Positions 39,101-49,900 of a stretch of DNA of 64,000 nt are shown one piece after another. Every line of letters starts with the position of its first letter. Position 1 is the first letter of the stretch. The stretch is from Paragordius varius (Eukaryota > Nematomorpha): positions 1,054,001-1,118,000 of the forward strand of contig OZ176059.1 in NCBI GenBank assembly GCA_964247055.1, written 5' to 3'. The translations under genes and the position numbers were made by a program. The notes below the pieces were generated by a model. That model saw nothing but the letters and a program-made list of their open reading frames with translations. It ran no database searches and was not told the origin of the DNA.

Positions 39101-39424
39101 AGTGTACAAGTGAAAATAGAAAACATGACTACTATGGATATGAGAAATAATGCCTCTTTAAAAACTACTGCGCGTCAACCATTTGATAAAATTGATTGCA
39201 ATCGTTCGCATAAACACTTTGTTGGGGAAACGAATTCTGTGTTAAAGAATTTTGATAAAATTTTTCCAACAAAAAATTCCTCGTTTATGCATGAAAACAT
39301 TGAGAATACGTCGGTCACGCCTTATCTTCTTGATGCCGATGCTCAAAAACAAATCCTTTTATCGAGATTAGGTCCCAAACTTAAAGCCCCATTTAAACCA
39401 CCCTTTAAACGTAAAACTCTTTAA
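15853..39424 (+). CDS. BRCA2: BRCA2 homologue, recombination mediator that loads RAD51
   Basis: The exons are 15853-15929, 15953-16110, 16178-17620, 18517-18811, 19171-19353, 20809-20971, 22876-23064, 25930-26139, 29095-29212, 29771-29919, 30267-30658, 31648-31768, 32965-33137, 34545-34677, 35570-35688, 36174-36300 and 38480-39424. All have GT/AG ends and matching phases and sum to 4,995 nt (1,664 residues). The N-terminus holds ETINWTMSF (W38), like the PALB2-binding LNW motif. BRC repeats are at residues about 186-210 and 269-290. The helical domain matches human closely (WFFNHYKWIILKLASMELRF; LKYRYDREID). OB1 has MELSDGWYAIQ and NSTRRAKWWTKLGY. OB2 has ILTIYDPTDDMISHFESRKA, and OB3 has YYREVNFVGRVIQSP. 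The tail ends SRLGPKLKAPFKPPFKRKTL. Known role: it binds RAD51 and ssDNA in homologous recombination. At about half the human length, with few BRC repeats and a short tower, it resembles other invertebrate forms. The first exon is the least certain. Confidence 0.93.
15930..15952 (+). other. 23-nt micro-intron 1 of BRCA2
   Basis: GTAATTTTACG...ATTAAG joins MKRRALADDLNFLYEK... (15853 start) to FERTFTDETINW in the correct phase. It is needed to place an ATG upstream of the NW motif. If it is not an intron, the start would fall back to ATG 15993 and the motif would be lost. The next intron, 16111-16177, is 67 nt. Confidence 0.6.
16498..16572 (+). other. BRC repeat 1 of BRCA2 (RAD51-binding)
   Basis: FQTAAGQNIKPNKKALLNAA followed by TLFND fits the BRC consensus. 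It has the FxxA motif (F-Q-T-A) that fills the RAD51 self-association pocket and the downstream LFxD/E motif. Confidence 0.88.
16747..16812 (+). other. Degenerate BRC repeat 2 of BRCA2
   Basis: FVTGCGKVVCINPKSLEKMI keeps the F.T..GK.V.....SL.K frame of a BRC repeat. It has Gly in place of the FxxA alanine and lacks a clear LFDE motif, so RAD51 binding is likely weak or lost. Confidence 0.6.
17764..17990. mobile_element. Tc1/mariner-type MITE, family with CAGTCATGT ends
   Basis: A hairpin element in BRCA2 intron 3, with arms that include TTAAATGGGTATAAATATTTG and its complement and a flanking TA on both sides. A second copy is at 61520-61746. Confidence 0.82.
19487..20018. repeat. (TA)n tracts around an inserted array element
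   Basis: TA microsatellites at 19487-19520 and 19973-20018 flank the 21-bp-array element at 19519-19970. That suggests insertion into a single TA tract. Similar TA tracts occur at about 22482-22508, 22796-22813, 29733-29758, 35531-35553, 36130-36169, 46731-46762, 46902-46932 and 53458-53480. Confidence 0.8.
19519..19970. mobile_element. Element with 21-bp terminal arrays, family A copy 1
   Basis: The outer ends read ACCATTTACAATTCAAATTC and its complement. The left end has about nine head-to-tail units of the type TTGAACAATTCAAATTCACCC, while the right end has about three. The interior shares a conserved block (AAAAATTACCTATATTTTT and ATATTTCATATTAATAATGA) with the other copies. Confidence 0.78.
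20469..22800. repeat. Cluster of five family A array elements in BRCA2 introns 5 and 6
   Basis: Copies lie at about 20469-20745, 21006-21238 (right end missing), 21315-21632, 21911-22216 and 22509-22795. All have ACCATTTACAATTCAAATTC ends and a shared interior, and differ in the number of 21-bp units per end. The exon at 20809-20971 sits between the first and second copies. The second copy's right end is replaced by a duplicated exon tail. Confidence 0.78.
21239..21300 (+). repeat. Duplicated 3' end of BRCA2 exon 6 with its donor site
   Basis: TACTACTAATGATAAATTTTG...GAAACC...TTAAAAGTATGATTGTTTTAC repeats the end of the exon at 20936-20990 with a few differences, including the GTATGA donor. 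It lies 300 bp downstream and is separated from the exon by an array element. This indicates a tandem duplication of about 300 bp that carried or received the element. The copy has no acceptor and is probably inert. Confidence 0.72.
23223..23768. mobile_element. Element with 21-bp terminal arrays, family B copy 1
   Basis: The ends are ATACCATTTGTATTTCAAGA and ...TGAAGTGCAAATGGTAT. The right end has several units of AAGGACCAACTTGAAGTGTTC. Other copies are at 34869-35349 (BRCA2 intron 14) and 61860-62428. Confidence 0.75.
24326..24518. mobile_element. Tc1/mariner-type MITE, family with CAGTATATGTAGG ends
   Basis: A hairpin element with arms CAGTATGTGTAAGTATACAT and ATGTATACCTACATATACTG and a flanking TA on both sides, in BRCA2 intron 7. 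A truncated second copy enters at 63948 and runs off the right edge. Confidence 0.82.
24660..25915. repeat. Foldback palindrome of about 1.25 kb
   Basis: The two halves are diverged reverse complements around a centre near 25280. CCTAGTTTTTGAAA (about 24770) pairs with TTTCAAAAACTAGG (about 25790), GGAATTTCACATGAG pairs with CTCATGTGAAATTCC, and ATTAACCAAAAATCC pairs with GGATTTTTGGTTAA. Short open frames inside are shadows. The right end borders the acceptor of the BRCA2 exon at 25930. Confidence 0.75.
26220..28250. mobile_element. Penelope-like element remains with inverted GIY-YIG copies
   Basis: A reverse-transcriptase fragment on the + strand runs from the catalytic RYVDDI at about 26874 through IPFLDILLTRDNYNIKTQVY and YTSHQPPNCFNSIVHRLLQR, typical of Penelope-like RT C-termini. 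It is followed at about 27455-27670 by a GIY-YIG endonuclease domain (YKVKCNDCDDVYIGQTKKG, TRIKKH). A second GIY-YIG copy lies on the - strand at about 26690-26868. The surrounding sequence forms inverted arms (about 26220-26868 and 27455-28250), each holding a CAGTGGCGTATGG MITE. The RT is incomplete and the frame contains stops, so the copy is dead. It lies in BRCA2 intron 8. Confidence 0.8.
26463..26634. mobile_element. Tc1/mariner-type MITE, family with CAGTGGCGTATGG ends
   Basis: A hairpin element flanked by TA. Further copies are at 27833-27989 (in the opposite arm of the Penelope region) and 49966-50127 (DDR intron). The centre carries AACAATCCTAGTTGTAA and CCCCTTGTTTTTT. Confidence 0.82.
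28674..28857. mobile_element. Tc1/mariner-type MITE, second copy of the CAGTATGC family
   Basis: A hairpin with GGTTGCTTATTTCACACTATA arms, near-identical to 9443-9619, ending GCATACTG before TA. Confidence 0.82.
31307..31560. mobile_element. Element with 21-bp terminal arrays, family A copy 7
   Basis: ACCATTTATAATTGAAATTC at the left and the complementary TTTGAAGTAAAAATGGTAT at the right, with the shared interior. It lies in BRCA2 intron 11. Further family A copies lie on the far side of the BRCA2 3' end at 42445-42703, 44910-45173 and 47848-48070 in DDR introns. Confidence 0.72.
31843..32743. mobile_element. Tc1/mariner-type MITE (CAGTAAAAATTG family) interrupted by a Helitron
   Basis: The left end is CAGTAAAAATTGAATTATAC and the right end AATTACAATTTTTACTG, flanked by TA on both sides. 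Intact relatives are at 33461-33713 (253 bp) and about 46076-46343. The extra length here is the Helitron at 31889-32505. Confidence 0.8.
31889..32505 (+). mobile_element. Non-autonomous Helitron, 617 bp
   Basis: It starts TCTATATATTTATAAAAATG and ends GCATTACGCTAG. The insertion lies between A and T, and a GC-rich hairpin (GCTGCGTAGCAGC) sits about 8 bases before the CTAG end. These are the canonical Helitron terminal features. A second palindrome (GAAGTCCGAAGGACTTC) precedes it. There are no terminal inverted repeats and no coding capacity. An internal string, CATTCAAATCCAAACTTCGA, occurs near both ends. The host MITE continues on both sides, which fixes the boundaries. Confidence 0.85.
33461..33713. 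mobile_element. Intact MITE of the CAGTAAAAATTG family
   Basis: 253 bp, from CAGTAAATGAAATTATACGG to CCGTATAATTTTAATTTTTACTG with a TA on each side, in BRCA2 intron 13. It serves as the empty-site reference for the Helitron insertion. Confidence 0.8.
34869..35349. mobile_element. Element with 21-bp terminal arrays, family B copy 2
   Basis: ACCATTTGCACTTCAATAGTG and TGTCCTTGAACACTTCAAGTT lie at the left, and a degraded right array ends AAGTGCAAATGGTAT. BRCA2 intron 14. Confidence 0.75.
36350..37480. mobile_element. Gag-like fossil fragments, probably of an LTR-type element
   Basis: Two - strand segments (about 36360-36600 and 37300-37480) and one + strand segment (about 36830-37180) encode related pieces. 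Among them are a block like ATTLKISIPPNLYSKV, an ETFTQFLDRVKK block and an IMDAFVIGLRQ block. The last two resemble retroelement Gag proteins. The pieces lie in inverted order and the element is broken. It lies in the last BRCA2 intron. The family is uncertain. Confidence 0.4.
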
Positions 39425-39614
39425 ACACCTTTAGTAATATATCTTGTCATTTCTTTCCTACTTATGTGCATTATTCAATTTAATCTTTTTTAAGTTTTCT
39501 GTGAATCTCGTTATTATAATATTGTTTTGTTGTTCTTTGTTATTTGTATTTATAATGATAAGAAAAAGTAAAATCTAAAATTTATTCTAAATCAAAAGTT
39601 TCAAATTAACAATT

Positions 39615-39620
39615 AATAAA
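39615..39620 (+). terminator. Poly(A) signal candidate of BRCA2
   Basis: AATAAA lies about 190 bases after the BRCA2 stop codon, in the 570-bp tail-to-tail interval between BRCA2 and the DDR gene. No other structure was seen in that interval. Confidence 0.5.
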
Positions 39621-39990
39621 GAAACAACTGATTACAATGGTTATATAGCATTATGTTATAAATAAAATAAACAAATAATAAATATATGAAATGTCATCAG
39701 TAATTTTATCTATACATTTAACAATAAATGCGTTTGATATATTTATAATGCATAAATTTACATATAGGCAGTGTAGAATAAGGGGATAATTGAATTTTAA
39801 CTTTGGTTGTATAAGGATTCGAGTAAAAAATGCCATTTTGTATGTTTTGCGATCGTTATAATTCAATTCCACATGATACGGTTTCATTTAATAAATAGGC
39901 CTTTGACTAGTTAACTATATGAGAATCTTAATAAATCGATGGAGGTTTTAAATGTACACCTGCCAAAAAAGGTATAAAGGAGATTATAAT

Positions 39991-39996
39991 TTTATT
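39991..39996 (-). terminator. Poly(A) signal candidate of the DDR gene
   Basis: On the - strand AATAAA overlaps the TAA stop by two bases. This predicts a very short 3' UTR and supports the kinase-less end as the real gene end. Confidence 0.45.
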
Positions 39997-42900
39997 AATT
40001 ATTATTATTATATAATAAGGCACGGCTTGAATCATTATCCATGTAGGCGTTAGTTGTCATATTACTTGAACTGTCCAGGGTTGAATGGTCGTACTCATTT
40101 GTTTTATACATTTGTCCACGCAAAGCATTATGTCTTTTATTACTACTTTCATCATTAATAATTAACGAGGTTGAATTCGTTGAAAGGAAAGATGAACCAG
40201 TACTGTTCCCTTCACCCGATGATAAGCTATGTGCCTTCTTTCCAGAATAAACGACGTTTGATAAATCCTTCATGTAATTATCAACAGTGGATACAGCATC
40301 ATTATGAAAAATATTTCGGGGAAGTTTTGCATTTAAATGATCATTATTAGTGTTAAATTTATCAATACCAACCTCCTCGTAAATGTTGGAAACTCGATCG
40401 CCTTTACTTGATGTTTTATTTGTCGTATCATTTTGTTGGTTCTCCAATGATGTATTTATAGCTATAGGTAAAGTAATTTATAATTATAACAAATAATAAG
40501 CAAAACTAGTAGCCCCTTTCTTCCTGCTTACTATAATGAAATGACCTCTTTGTCAAGAAAAAATTGATATACTTATTATTATGGTTGGTTTCTAACGTAA
40601 AATTAGAAAGTTAACTTTTATTCCAACTTATTTTAACATTTTTTTTTATTTAATCTTATTCAAATTATATTTAACAAGGTTTAAATGGGTAAAAACTTAA
40701 ATAAAATGGACAAGTGCGTGATAATCAGCATAAATTTGTAGGAGTCGTTAAAAATATGAGAGGGGCTAGGTGTTACTAAATTTAATACTATACATAATAA
40801 TTTCATGATTTTATAACTTACCATTAATTAAAATATATGTTGCAAAAATTGGCTATGTTACCTTTTTGTTGGTTTAGATATGGCGATGGGACAAAGGTTT
40901 GATTAATGAAACATGAACCCACATTTTGGTTTTGTTGCTTTTCATTTTTCTTTTTTTTTCTTTGATATTTAACCTTACCATTTTCAATGCTGTTATAATT
41001 AGCCTTAGGATTTCGATCAATTGAGTTTTGTGTCTTTTGATTGTTGCTTTTTATTCCAGATACTGAATTATACTTGATTCCATCGCTTTCCTCTTCTTGT
41101 AATGCGTATAGGCCACCGTGTTCATTGTTGCTAGAAATCAAACTGGACTGCTTAATATTTTTTGCATGAGTTTTTACTGATTCGTATAACATTTTACCAT
41201 TACTTGTGGGGCAAACAATGCGTTTAAGTGTCGGATGTGTTTGAATTAATAAATCCTCATTAACTCCACCCAGATTTTTAGCATCCCCATACAAAATATT
41301 TTTACTATCATTGTTATGCTCTTGTGAACCGCCATTATTGCCTAAATAATACTTCTTATTTTCCACCCTAGATGAAGTGAATGAATGCGAAGTCTCATGG
41401 CTCATGTTTAGGGTTGTATCAGCAGCAAAACTACTCTCTTCTCGTAGGGATTCAATTTCATTTCCATTTGCACAGCTGCTACTATTTTTGCTTGAACACC
41501 CAGATAGGTTGAGTTGATTTGTTAGATGGGATGGATGATAATGATGATGTTGATATGATTGAGCTAAATATTTTGATATATCATTATTGCAATTGTTGTG
41601 CTGCCATTGAGAACTTTGTTGTAGGGATGGGTAAGAGGTTAGTGAACAAGTTGCCCTATTATCCTTACCAAAATTGGAAATAAGATGCCCATTAAACGTT
41701 TCATTTTTGGTTTGTAATGCATGATCCCTATACAGTTTGTTTGCGATTGATGGGTTCCAATACTCTTGTGCGGTAGAATGACAATGGTGATAGGTGCCAT
41801 TGATATTAAAATCACTGTTTTTCCCACCACAATACGTTTTTCTGCCGCACATCTCATTCGTATTAGCCTTATTTAGCAGGGTTGGGGGTAACAGGGGTTC
41901 ATTTATACCATTTAGCAATTCACTCTTCCCTTCCTCAAGCTTAGATTGTGTTACACCATAAATGCTATGAGGGTTTTGTCGTTGCATCTTTGGGTCAAAA
42001 TTAAAATTTGGAGGACCTACTTTGTTTTCATCGATTTGATACAAGCCAGGGGACGTAGGTAATGGGCAATGGAAAAGTGTTTGAGATAACAAAGGAGTCG
42101 GTCCACGTCGACTCACATACCCAAAGTATCCGGATGAAGTACCCGTTGAAAAATTGTACAAAAATTTATCCTTCATATACTTTGTCTTTTCTTTATACTT
42201 CTTACAACCAATCTATGCATATGGAAGAAAAAAACGTTATCATTGAAATCAAAAAAGTTATTTAACTCCAATGTATAACGTTATGATTGAAACAAAAGAT
42301 TATGACTTATCCAAAAAGTTTATGGTAATTTTAGCTAATATTTTGTTTTTCTAATATTTTAGCTATATATTTATCACAAATGCACCGTTCAAATTATCAG
42401 ATGGATTTTCATTAAAACCATGATAAAAATATTTTTAGTTAACCACCCTTCATATTCACCCTAAAACAATACGAATTCACCCACGAACAATTAAAAATTA
42501 TCTAAAATAAATTTTGCGTTTAAGATTAAACATTACTCATATTTTTTTATATTTTTAAAAATAAAATTTTGTTTAAAACTACAATAATACTCAAAAATTA
42601 GCAAACTAAGCCATAAACATATATTTCATATTAATGATGAGTTATATTAGCTTGCAAACACATAATTTATTTTTAGGGTGAATTTTAATTGTAAATGGGA
42701 TATCCCAAAAAAAATTTTAAATAAAATGATTAATTTTACGAAAACTTACAAATAATAGGATGCATACGATACATGTAAGTAAGCTAAACGCTGCACTCAT
42801 TATAATAATCATTTTATTGTCATGATGGATCCTGGTTTGAGGCCTGGTGTAATTATTGGGTATTTGGTCGGCCTTATTTACTACAAATCCAAACTTAAAC

Positions 42901-45900
42901 GAACCATTAACCACCCTGTTAGATTGTGTGGGAATATTTGTAACGTTATTATGTTGAAATGAGTTTTCTATGGGATATTTTAGGATACGTTTGATAGTTT
43001 CTTCGTCCAAACCTATTATTTTCAATGTTTATATAACATTTATAATCCTATAAATATAAATTATTATAATCATATAAAAATAATTTACCCCTCTTTGTAC
43101 CTTTTAAAGATTTTAGGATTTTTATTTTATAATAAATAAAATTACTAAATATAAGAAATATATATGATAACCCAACCCTATTACATTTAAAGCCAATAAT
43201 AAAACAATTTATATAAAAAAAAATAAACCTTGTCCTCCATCATATTCATAATCGTTGGGTGGAGTTTGGATTATGGGAGTTGTTTCACTCATTCTTATAT
43301 CGTAGCCGGTTGATATTTCTGAAAAAATATAAAAATTTAAACTTCTAAATATCCATATTTAAATAATTTTTAACCAATATTTATAATGAGGGGGCAAAAT
43401 TTTGATGAAAAAAAATATATTTTACCATGGAAATCGAAATTTATTTCAGACAGTAAAATCCAATCCGTTTGGAAATCAAGGGTAACTTTAAGGGATCGGG
43501 CCATAAAACCTGTCAGACCTATGGAAATCCAACGAGAGCTTTTGGATCCCATATCTGGCCGCGTTATATATGAAATTTCTGGATGATATGTAATTGCGTT
43601 CGAATTAACATTTCCACTTTTCTCCATAAAATCATAGTCATTTGGGCTGTGATAAAATTGAATAAGTTATTACAACTAGGGTTGTGCATTTGACTCCTTT
43701 TTCAAAAAAGTCCGGTCAGACCCAGTCAGACCATGGTCATGACCACTTTTTACTTAATTAAGTATCAGATATTGGATTGTCAAAATAATGTTCGAATGAC
43801 ACTTGCGTTTCTCTATAAAGTCATGTTTTTTTAAAAGATTGTATTATACATTTTTTGATATTTATTTACAAATATTTTTGATCAAATTTAATTAAAAAAT
43901 TTGTTTTAATGAATTTTGCCTTATGTTTGTGGCCTTCTGAATCTTCAAATACATCGCTTTTAATACTGGATATTTCAAATAAAATTTTACCTAGTTTGTT
44001 TTACACTTTCTTTCATCATTAAATATCCTATTATAGGATGTTTTTTATTTTATTGGTTCACATATATGGAATAATTGCAAATTTTGCAAAGCTCTTGATT
44101 GTTTTGTTTTTCGAAATAACTGGATATGCTTAAATGCTAATGTTATAAGGATGCATGTTTAACAATATTATATTGTTAAATAAGCATATTTAAATATTTA
44201 ATATATATTATTTAAAAATTATATTAAACAATTAAATCTTAATATCTTTCTCCCAAAAAAAAGTACTAGCAATTTTTCAATAAACAGCTGTTTTTTTAAA
44301 ATGACCATGGTCAAGAAATAAATAGTCACTGACCTGGTCATGACTCAATCAATTGACCGGCTCATGACTTGGTCAGCTCAACCCTAATTACAACACATAC
44401 TATGCATGGGTATTTTATATATACAGTAATAAGCACTATTATAGACCATGCCATATCACTATTATATGGTATTTAATTTACATGCCTGCCTTGTATGAGA
44501 TTTTTATTTTATTAGTTATATATTTGCACACAAACTGCATTATTTCCATCGTTTTACAAAAATGTATCAAATAAAAAAGGGAAAATTCTCATACATGGCC
44601 ACATGCATGTAGAATATATCCCCTTTTAGGCATTTAATATACCGACACCTATAATAGCTCTCGTTACTGTGCTAGGCTTTACTGTTTAATTTTTCAATTT
44701 ATTAAATAAATTTTTTATACCTGACTGCTATAGTGGCTTTAGCAAATGTCCGAACCCCATAATCAAAACGATTATTGCAATAAAAGGATATGGCGGTAAC
44801 ATTAATTGTGTTTTGGAAGAAAAAATGCAAAATTACATTTTGTTGGGTGAGACTTCGTTTCCACCCTAACCACCCATAACCTTTAAAATAATAATTGTAG
44901 AAAATTAAAATACCATTTACAGTTCAAACCCTTGACGAATTCAAATCACCCTTGAACAATTCAAATTCACCCTAAAATAAATTATGTGTTTTTTAAGGTT
45001 AAAAATTGGCATATTTTTTTATATTTTTATATGATTTTTTGTTTAAAATTAATACAATGCTGAAAAAATAATAAACTATCTCATAAAAATATATTTCATA
45101 TAAATGATGAGTTATGTTAGCCCGAAAATACATAATTTATTTTTAGGGTGAATTTGAATTGTAAATGGTATATAATACATGAAAATAAGAAAAAAATAAA
45201 AAATATGTAACCGTTTAATACAAATTATGTAATACATCAATATTTTTTTCATTTAAAAAACTTCATTTATATGTATATAGACCCTAAAAATTTACCAGGT
45301 GGATAGCTTTCGTGCGGTTTTATAAAATCATCTTGACCAACTATACCGTCATACAAGATGCCCAGCGGATTATGCATATTGTTATGTTGTTTTGCCAAAG
45401 ACTGTTTTGTTTTCCAAAACTCTTCATTTTCTGCTAAAACAAAGATATAATTAATTTAAATTTTACACGGCAAAGCATAATATTGGTTTACGGAACTCAA
45501 GTCAATAAAATATTAAAATCTGAGAATTGTGTTAATGATTTTATCCAATATTGTGTTTTGCTTTTAAAAAAAATATTTTAAATAAATTTTTTACATAAAG
45601 CACAATAAAAAATTTTTTATTTGAAAAATATAATGTTGTTATAGACTGTTTATCCTCAAAACTTAAAAGGGGCTACTTAGAGTTAGTCTAAAAAATATTT
45701 TATGCCTATAAAACGAATAATATATTAAATTAATTAATTAATTACCTGCCAAGGGTAAAACATCTATTATGTTGGGTATTGTCATTGCTCCATTATATTT
45801 GTCCTCAAGTGAAATACGGTTTAGATTTAACCCATTACGCACTATATAATTGCTACCGATAGGTGCAACGTATTGTTTCAAACTACCTGATATGTTTTAA

Positions 45901-46726
45901 CACATATTTAAGATATAATTTGTAAAATGAAAGGATGTATACCTTTTATATTTTTGGAATTATAGGCAAATGACTAAATTAATTACTCTCTCATTGTCAT
46001 TAGAATGCAAATAGACTTTTGTGGTTCAATGAAGTTAAATTATTATTTTATATTGCTAAATCAATGATTAATGTAGAGTAAAAATTGAAATTATACGGGA
46101 CAAGACGTATATGAAGACAATTTTTTCAAACAACACTACTTTTTTGAACCTTAATTTATCCAAATTTTATATCTATCATAATATAAATAAAGATTGTGTT
46201 ACCAATTTACATCTTTATTTTACATGTGCAATTAAAACAATGAGTTATATTCAAAAAAATAAGATTAAAGTATGGCCGTCTTTTAGAAAAAAATATTTGA
46301 CTTTATATTTTTCCATTTTGTCCGTATAATTTCAATATTTGATGTAAAACTTACCTTCAAAAAAATGGAACAATTTTATTTCCTAATTTTCTATTATATT
46401 GTTATTGATTTTTAATCTATTTTAATAACTTATACTGAATCTATCAGCTTTATAATTAATTAATTTATTTACTTAACCCTTATTAATTTTAACAATTAAT
46501 TATTTTCAAGACTATATCATCAAGTATAATAAAAAATGGTGCTAATAATAACTAGTATGTGTGATAAAATTAACACAAAAAGTTTTTTTTATTTAACAGA
46601 AAGAGAAAGGAGGTGTAAGACGCCGCAAACGACCATATCCATATCATGCAAATAGGGCATAAAAATATTACATTTATACTATTTTAGTTGACTATAAATT
46701 ATTATCATTAAAGTGCAGAAAAAAAG

Positions 46727-46767
<41 letters not shown>

Positions 46768-46895
46768 TTTAAATAATAAAATATGTATTTGACAAATTAG
46801 TCTTTGAACCAAAATTCATAATAAGATGTGAAATTTTATTAACAAAATAATAAATGGGCGCCACATAACCCAAGACAAAATAACACCAACATGTA

Positions 46896-46937
<42 letters not shown>

Positions 46938-49900
46938 CTTATATTATTTATGTGAGATTAATTTTTAATCGTAATTTTTTTTAGATGTATATTTATATCT
47001 TAATTGATATTTTGTAACCAAAAAAGATATATATTAGGAAATGACGACACATTAAAGTTAAAAGAGGTTAAAATTTTCCAAGAGTGTCAATGACATCCTA
47101 AAAAAATACTTTCAACAAACAAACTTAGAAACTTAACTTAAACTAAAACCTCAATAAAATTTAATTAAATGATACAAAATTTTATAAAATGACTGGTATA
47201 TAATATTTTGTACCTGTATAGGCGCACCCTAAAATTTCAATCCGCACACAAACTGAACGGTGCTCAGTAAAGTGTGGGATAAAACGTAATCCATCACTAA
47301 TAATGGGCGGTTCCAGATGAGATGTAACAATACTTTTGGTATCATTATTGCCAGGAATAATCTAACATTAAAAATTTGTGGTTACATTACTAAAATCAAA
47401 ATAGAATGTTTTTGGAGATTTCATAAATTATATATGTGGGTAACTTACTCTAGTTCCCATGCTATTAACATAGGGGATCCATTCATCAATTTCAACCGGG
47501 CTTTCCGCTGCATTAGTTTTTGTTTGATGTTCATTTTTAGCGTGTGAAAAAGTAGTAGTTTTCATATTATTATTATTATTATGTCGGCGGCCATTATTTC
47601 GATAGGATAATCTATAAGCATCCATATATTCGATCCCTCGACCCTGTCCAAAACGACCTTGAGTCTGGATGGCAGTTATCATGACTGGGACGGGGAAACG
47701 AATTTGCAAATATTCCTCCATGAACGATGTATTCTCATCAACATTATTCTCATTATGTTTGTGATTATTATGATTGGGCAAAGCAACAATGGTCGGGCAC
47801 CAAGCTCCACCATCAATATCCCAATTAAGTCTAACCACACGTATAATATATCATTTACAATTCTTTAAATTGACCCTCGAACAATTCAAATTCACCCTAA
47901 AAATATATTATGAGTTTTCAATCTAACAACTTAACTCATCATATATGAAATATATTTTAAAGACATAGTTTATTATATTTTCAGCATAATTTTAAATTTT
48001 AAAAATATAATAAATAAAGATTTTTTTTAAAAAAAAAAGATAATTTTTAGGGTGAATTTGAACTTGGTATATTTGTATATAGTCAATAATTGTAGGTAAT
48101 TGCTTTATTAATAACTATATGGCATTTACAATGTTATACATAAATTAAGATTTATTATTTCCATTTGAGATTTCATTCTACTGCTACAATAGAGTAGATA
48201 AATTTTATGATCGTTCCCCATTATTTACACTGATTTATTAAAAATTAACATTAAACTATGATGACCCGTATATAAAAATCAATACCCGTTATAATTTTGG
48301 AGTAGTTTTTTTATAAAAGTTAAATTTAAAAAAAACCATTTCAATAGTTAAATAATTTAGTTTCCTCGTTTATTGCGAATTGCATGAATGTAATAAAAAA
48401 CTAATTTAAATCAATCATTCCTAGACCAATAATGTAAAACCATAAAATGAATGCAGCGCTAATAAATGTAAATTACGTTTGACAAAGATTACTTGTAGTA
48501 ATCGAAATATTATATTATAATAAATTATATAATTTTTGCTGATTGATTCCATATATAATTATATTATTATTCTGTTTGCATCCAGCCACATATCTTTTAT
48601 TACATTATTTATTTTGCGTGTGATTTTCTCAATTCCTTAACATCCACCCGTAAATAATTTCATGTTTAATGAAAATCACAAAAATCATGCTGGTAGTAGG
48701 ACTTTAGATTAACCGTCAACTAAGCGAATTTACATAAAATAATTAGTCTGCGATTACTATGGACGAAGGGTTTCACATATCGTTTATAATTTCTATTTAT
48801 ACTTTCATTTAATTTTATTTAATTTCCTTTATCGTTATCTTACAACAACTTTTATAATTGATTTTAATTCCAAATTTTCATTTGTATTATGGAGGGGAAA
48901 GAACCAAAACAGTATATTTACATTTTAACCAATTTATCCATCCATCCATCTCATTAATAAAGTATTAAAGGGACACCTCCAAATTTTACATGCTGTGTGT
49001 GTGGGAATTGAACACATAAGAAAAATAAGGCGTGACAAAAAAATTTATGTCTAAGGTAAAAAAAAGCTGAGGGACCAGGAAATTCAATAAAAATAAAATT
49101 AAGTGAGATCTCTATGCCATACCATTTATGCTTGTTGCTTTTTATTCCTATGAAAAAAAAAATATTTTTGCCAAAACTGTAACATACAAAAATGCAATTA
49201 AATAAAACAAAATAAAATTTGTTGATAATAATAAAAATGATATGGTGAAAAACGTGACAAGAATAAATTAATAATGTAATGTTTTATTGGACATATAAAA
49301 TGTATATAATGGCGTTTTTATATTAATTTGGTTTTCGTTGGGAAATGAAAATAAAAAAAAATTTTGGTAAAATTTAAATTATTTTTGTTCCTTTCTAAAA
49401 CTATATAATAACAAAGTGTTAAAAAGTGTAAAAATTGAGTAGCGAATTTACTTATTTTTTTATGATTTTAACACGACTAAACAATTTAAATCGCTAAAAT
49501 TTTTAATTGTTAACTAATGGTTTAATATGGCACGAGCGATATGTATTACAGCCATTGGAAGCGTAGCAAAAACCAGATTTCATTCTTATTTATGTTTTGA
49601 TCAACGAATTAAATCATTAACCAGAAAAACGCCTTTTATTTTAAAAAAGGTCTGTATTCAATCTAATTTAACCATTAATAGTATTATAATTATATAATAA
49701 AATTTATATTATACACATATATGGTAAATATTAGAGTTCCATTAAAATTAATCATAAAAATTAATATATATTTATATAAAAAAACAGCCATTTCCATTTT
49801 AATATGTAATTAAAAGAACAACCATTTTTCTTGGAGTTTATAGAGAGATAATTTAAAACACGTTTTTAATCTTGATTTTTATATTAAAGAATCTAAATTG

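Noticed and set aside
38606-39126. - strand open frames of 63 and 73 codons
   Set aside because: They are shadows of the last BRCA2 exon, which has a supported reading frame on the + strand.
16000-39400. A DDR kinase domain nested in BRCA2 introns on the - strand
   Set aside because: No kinase motif was seen in any - strand open frame of this interval.
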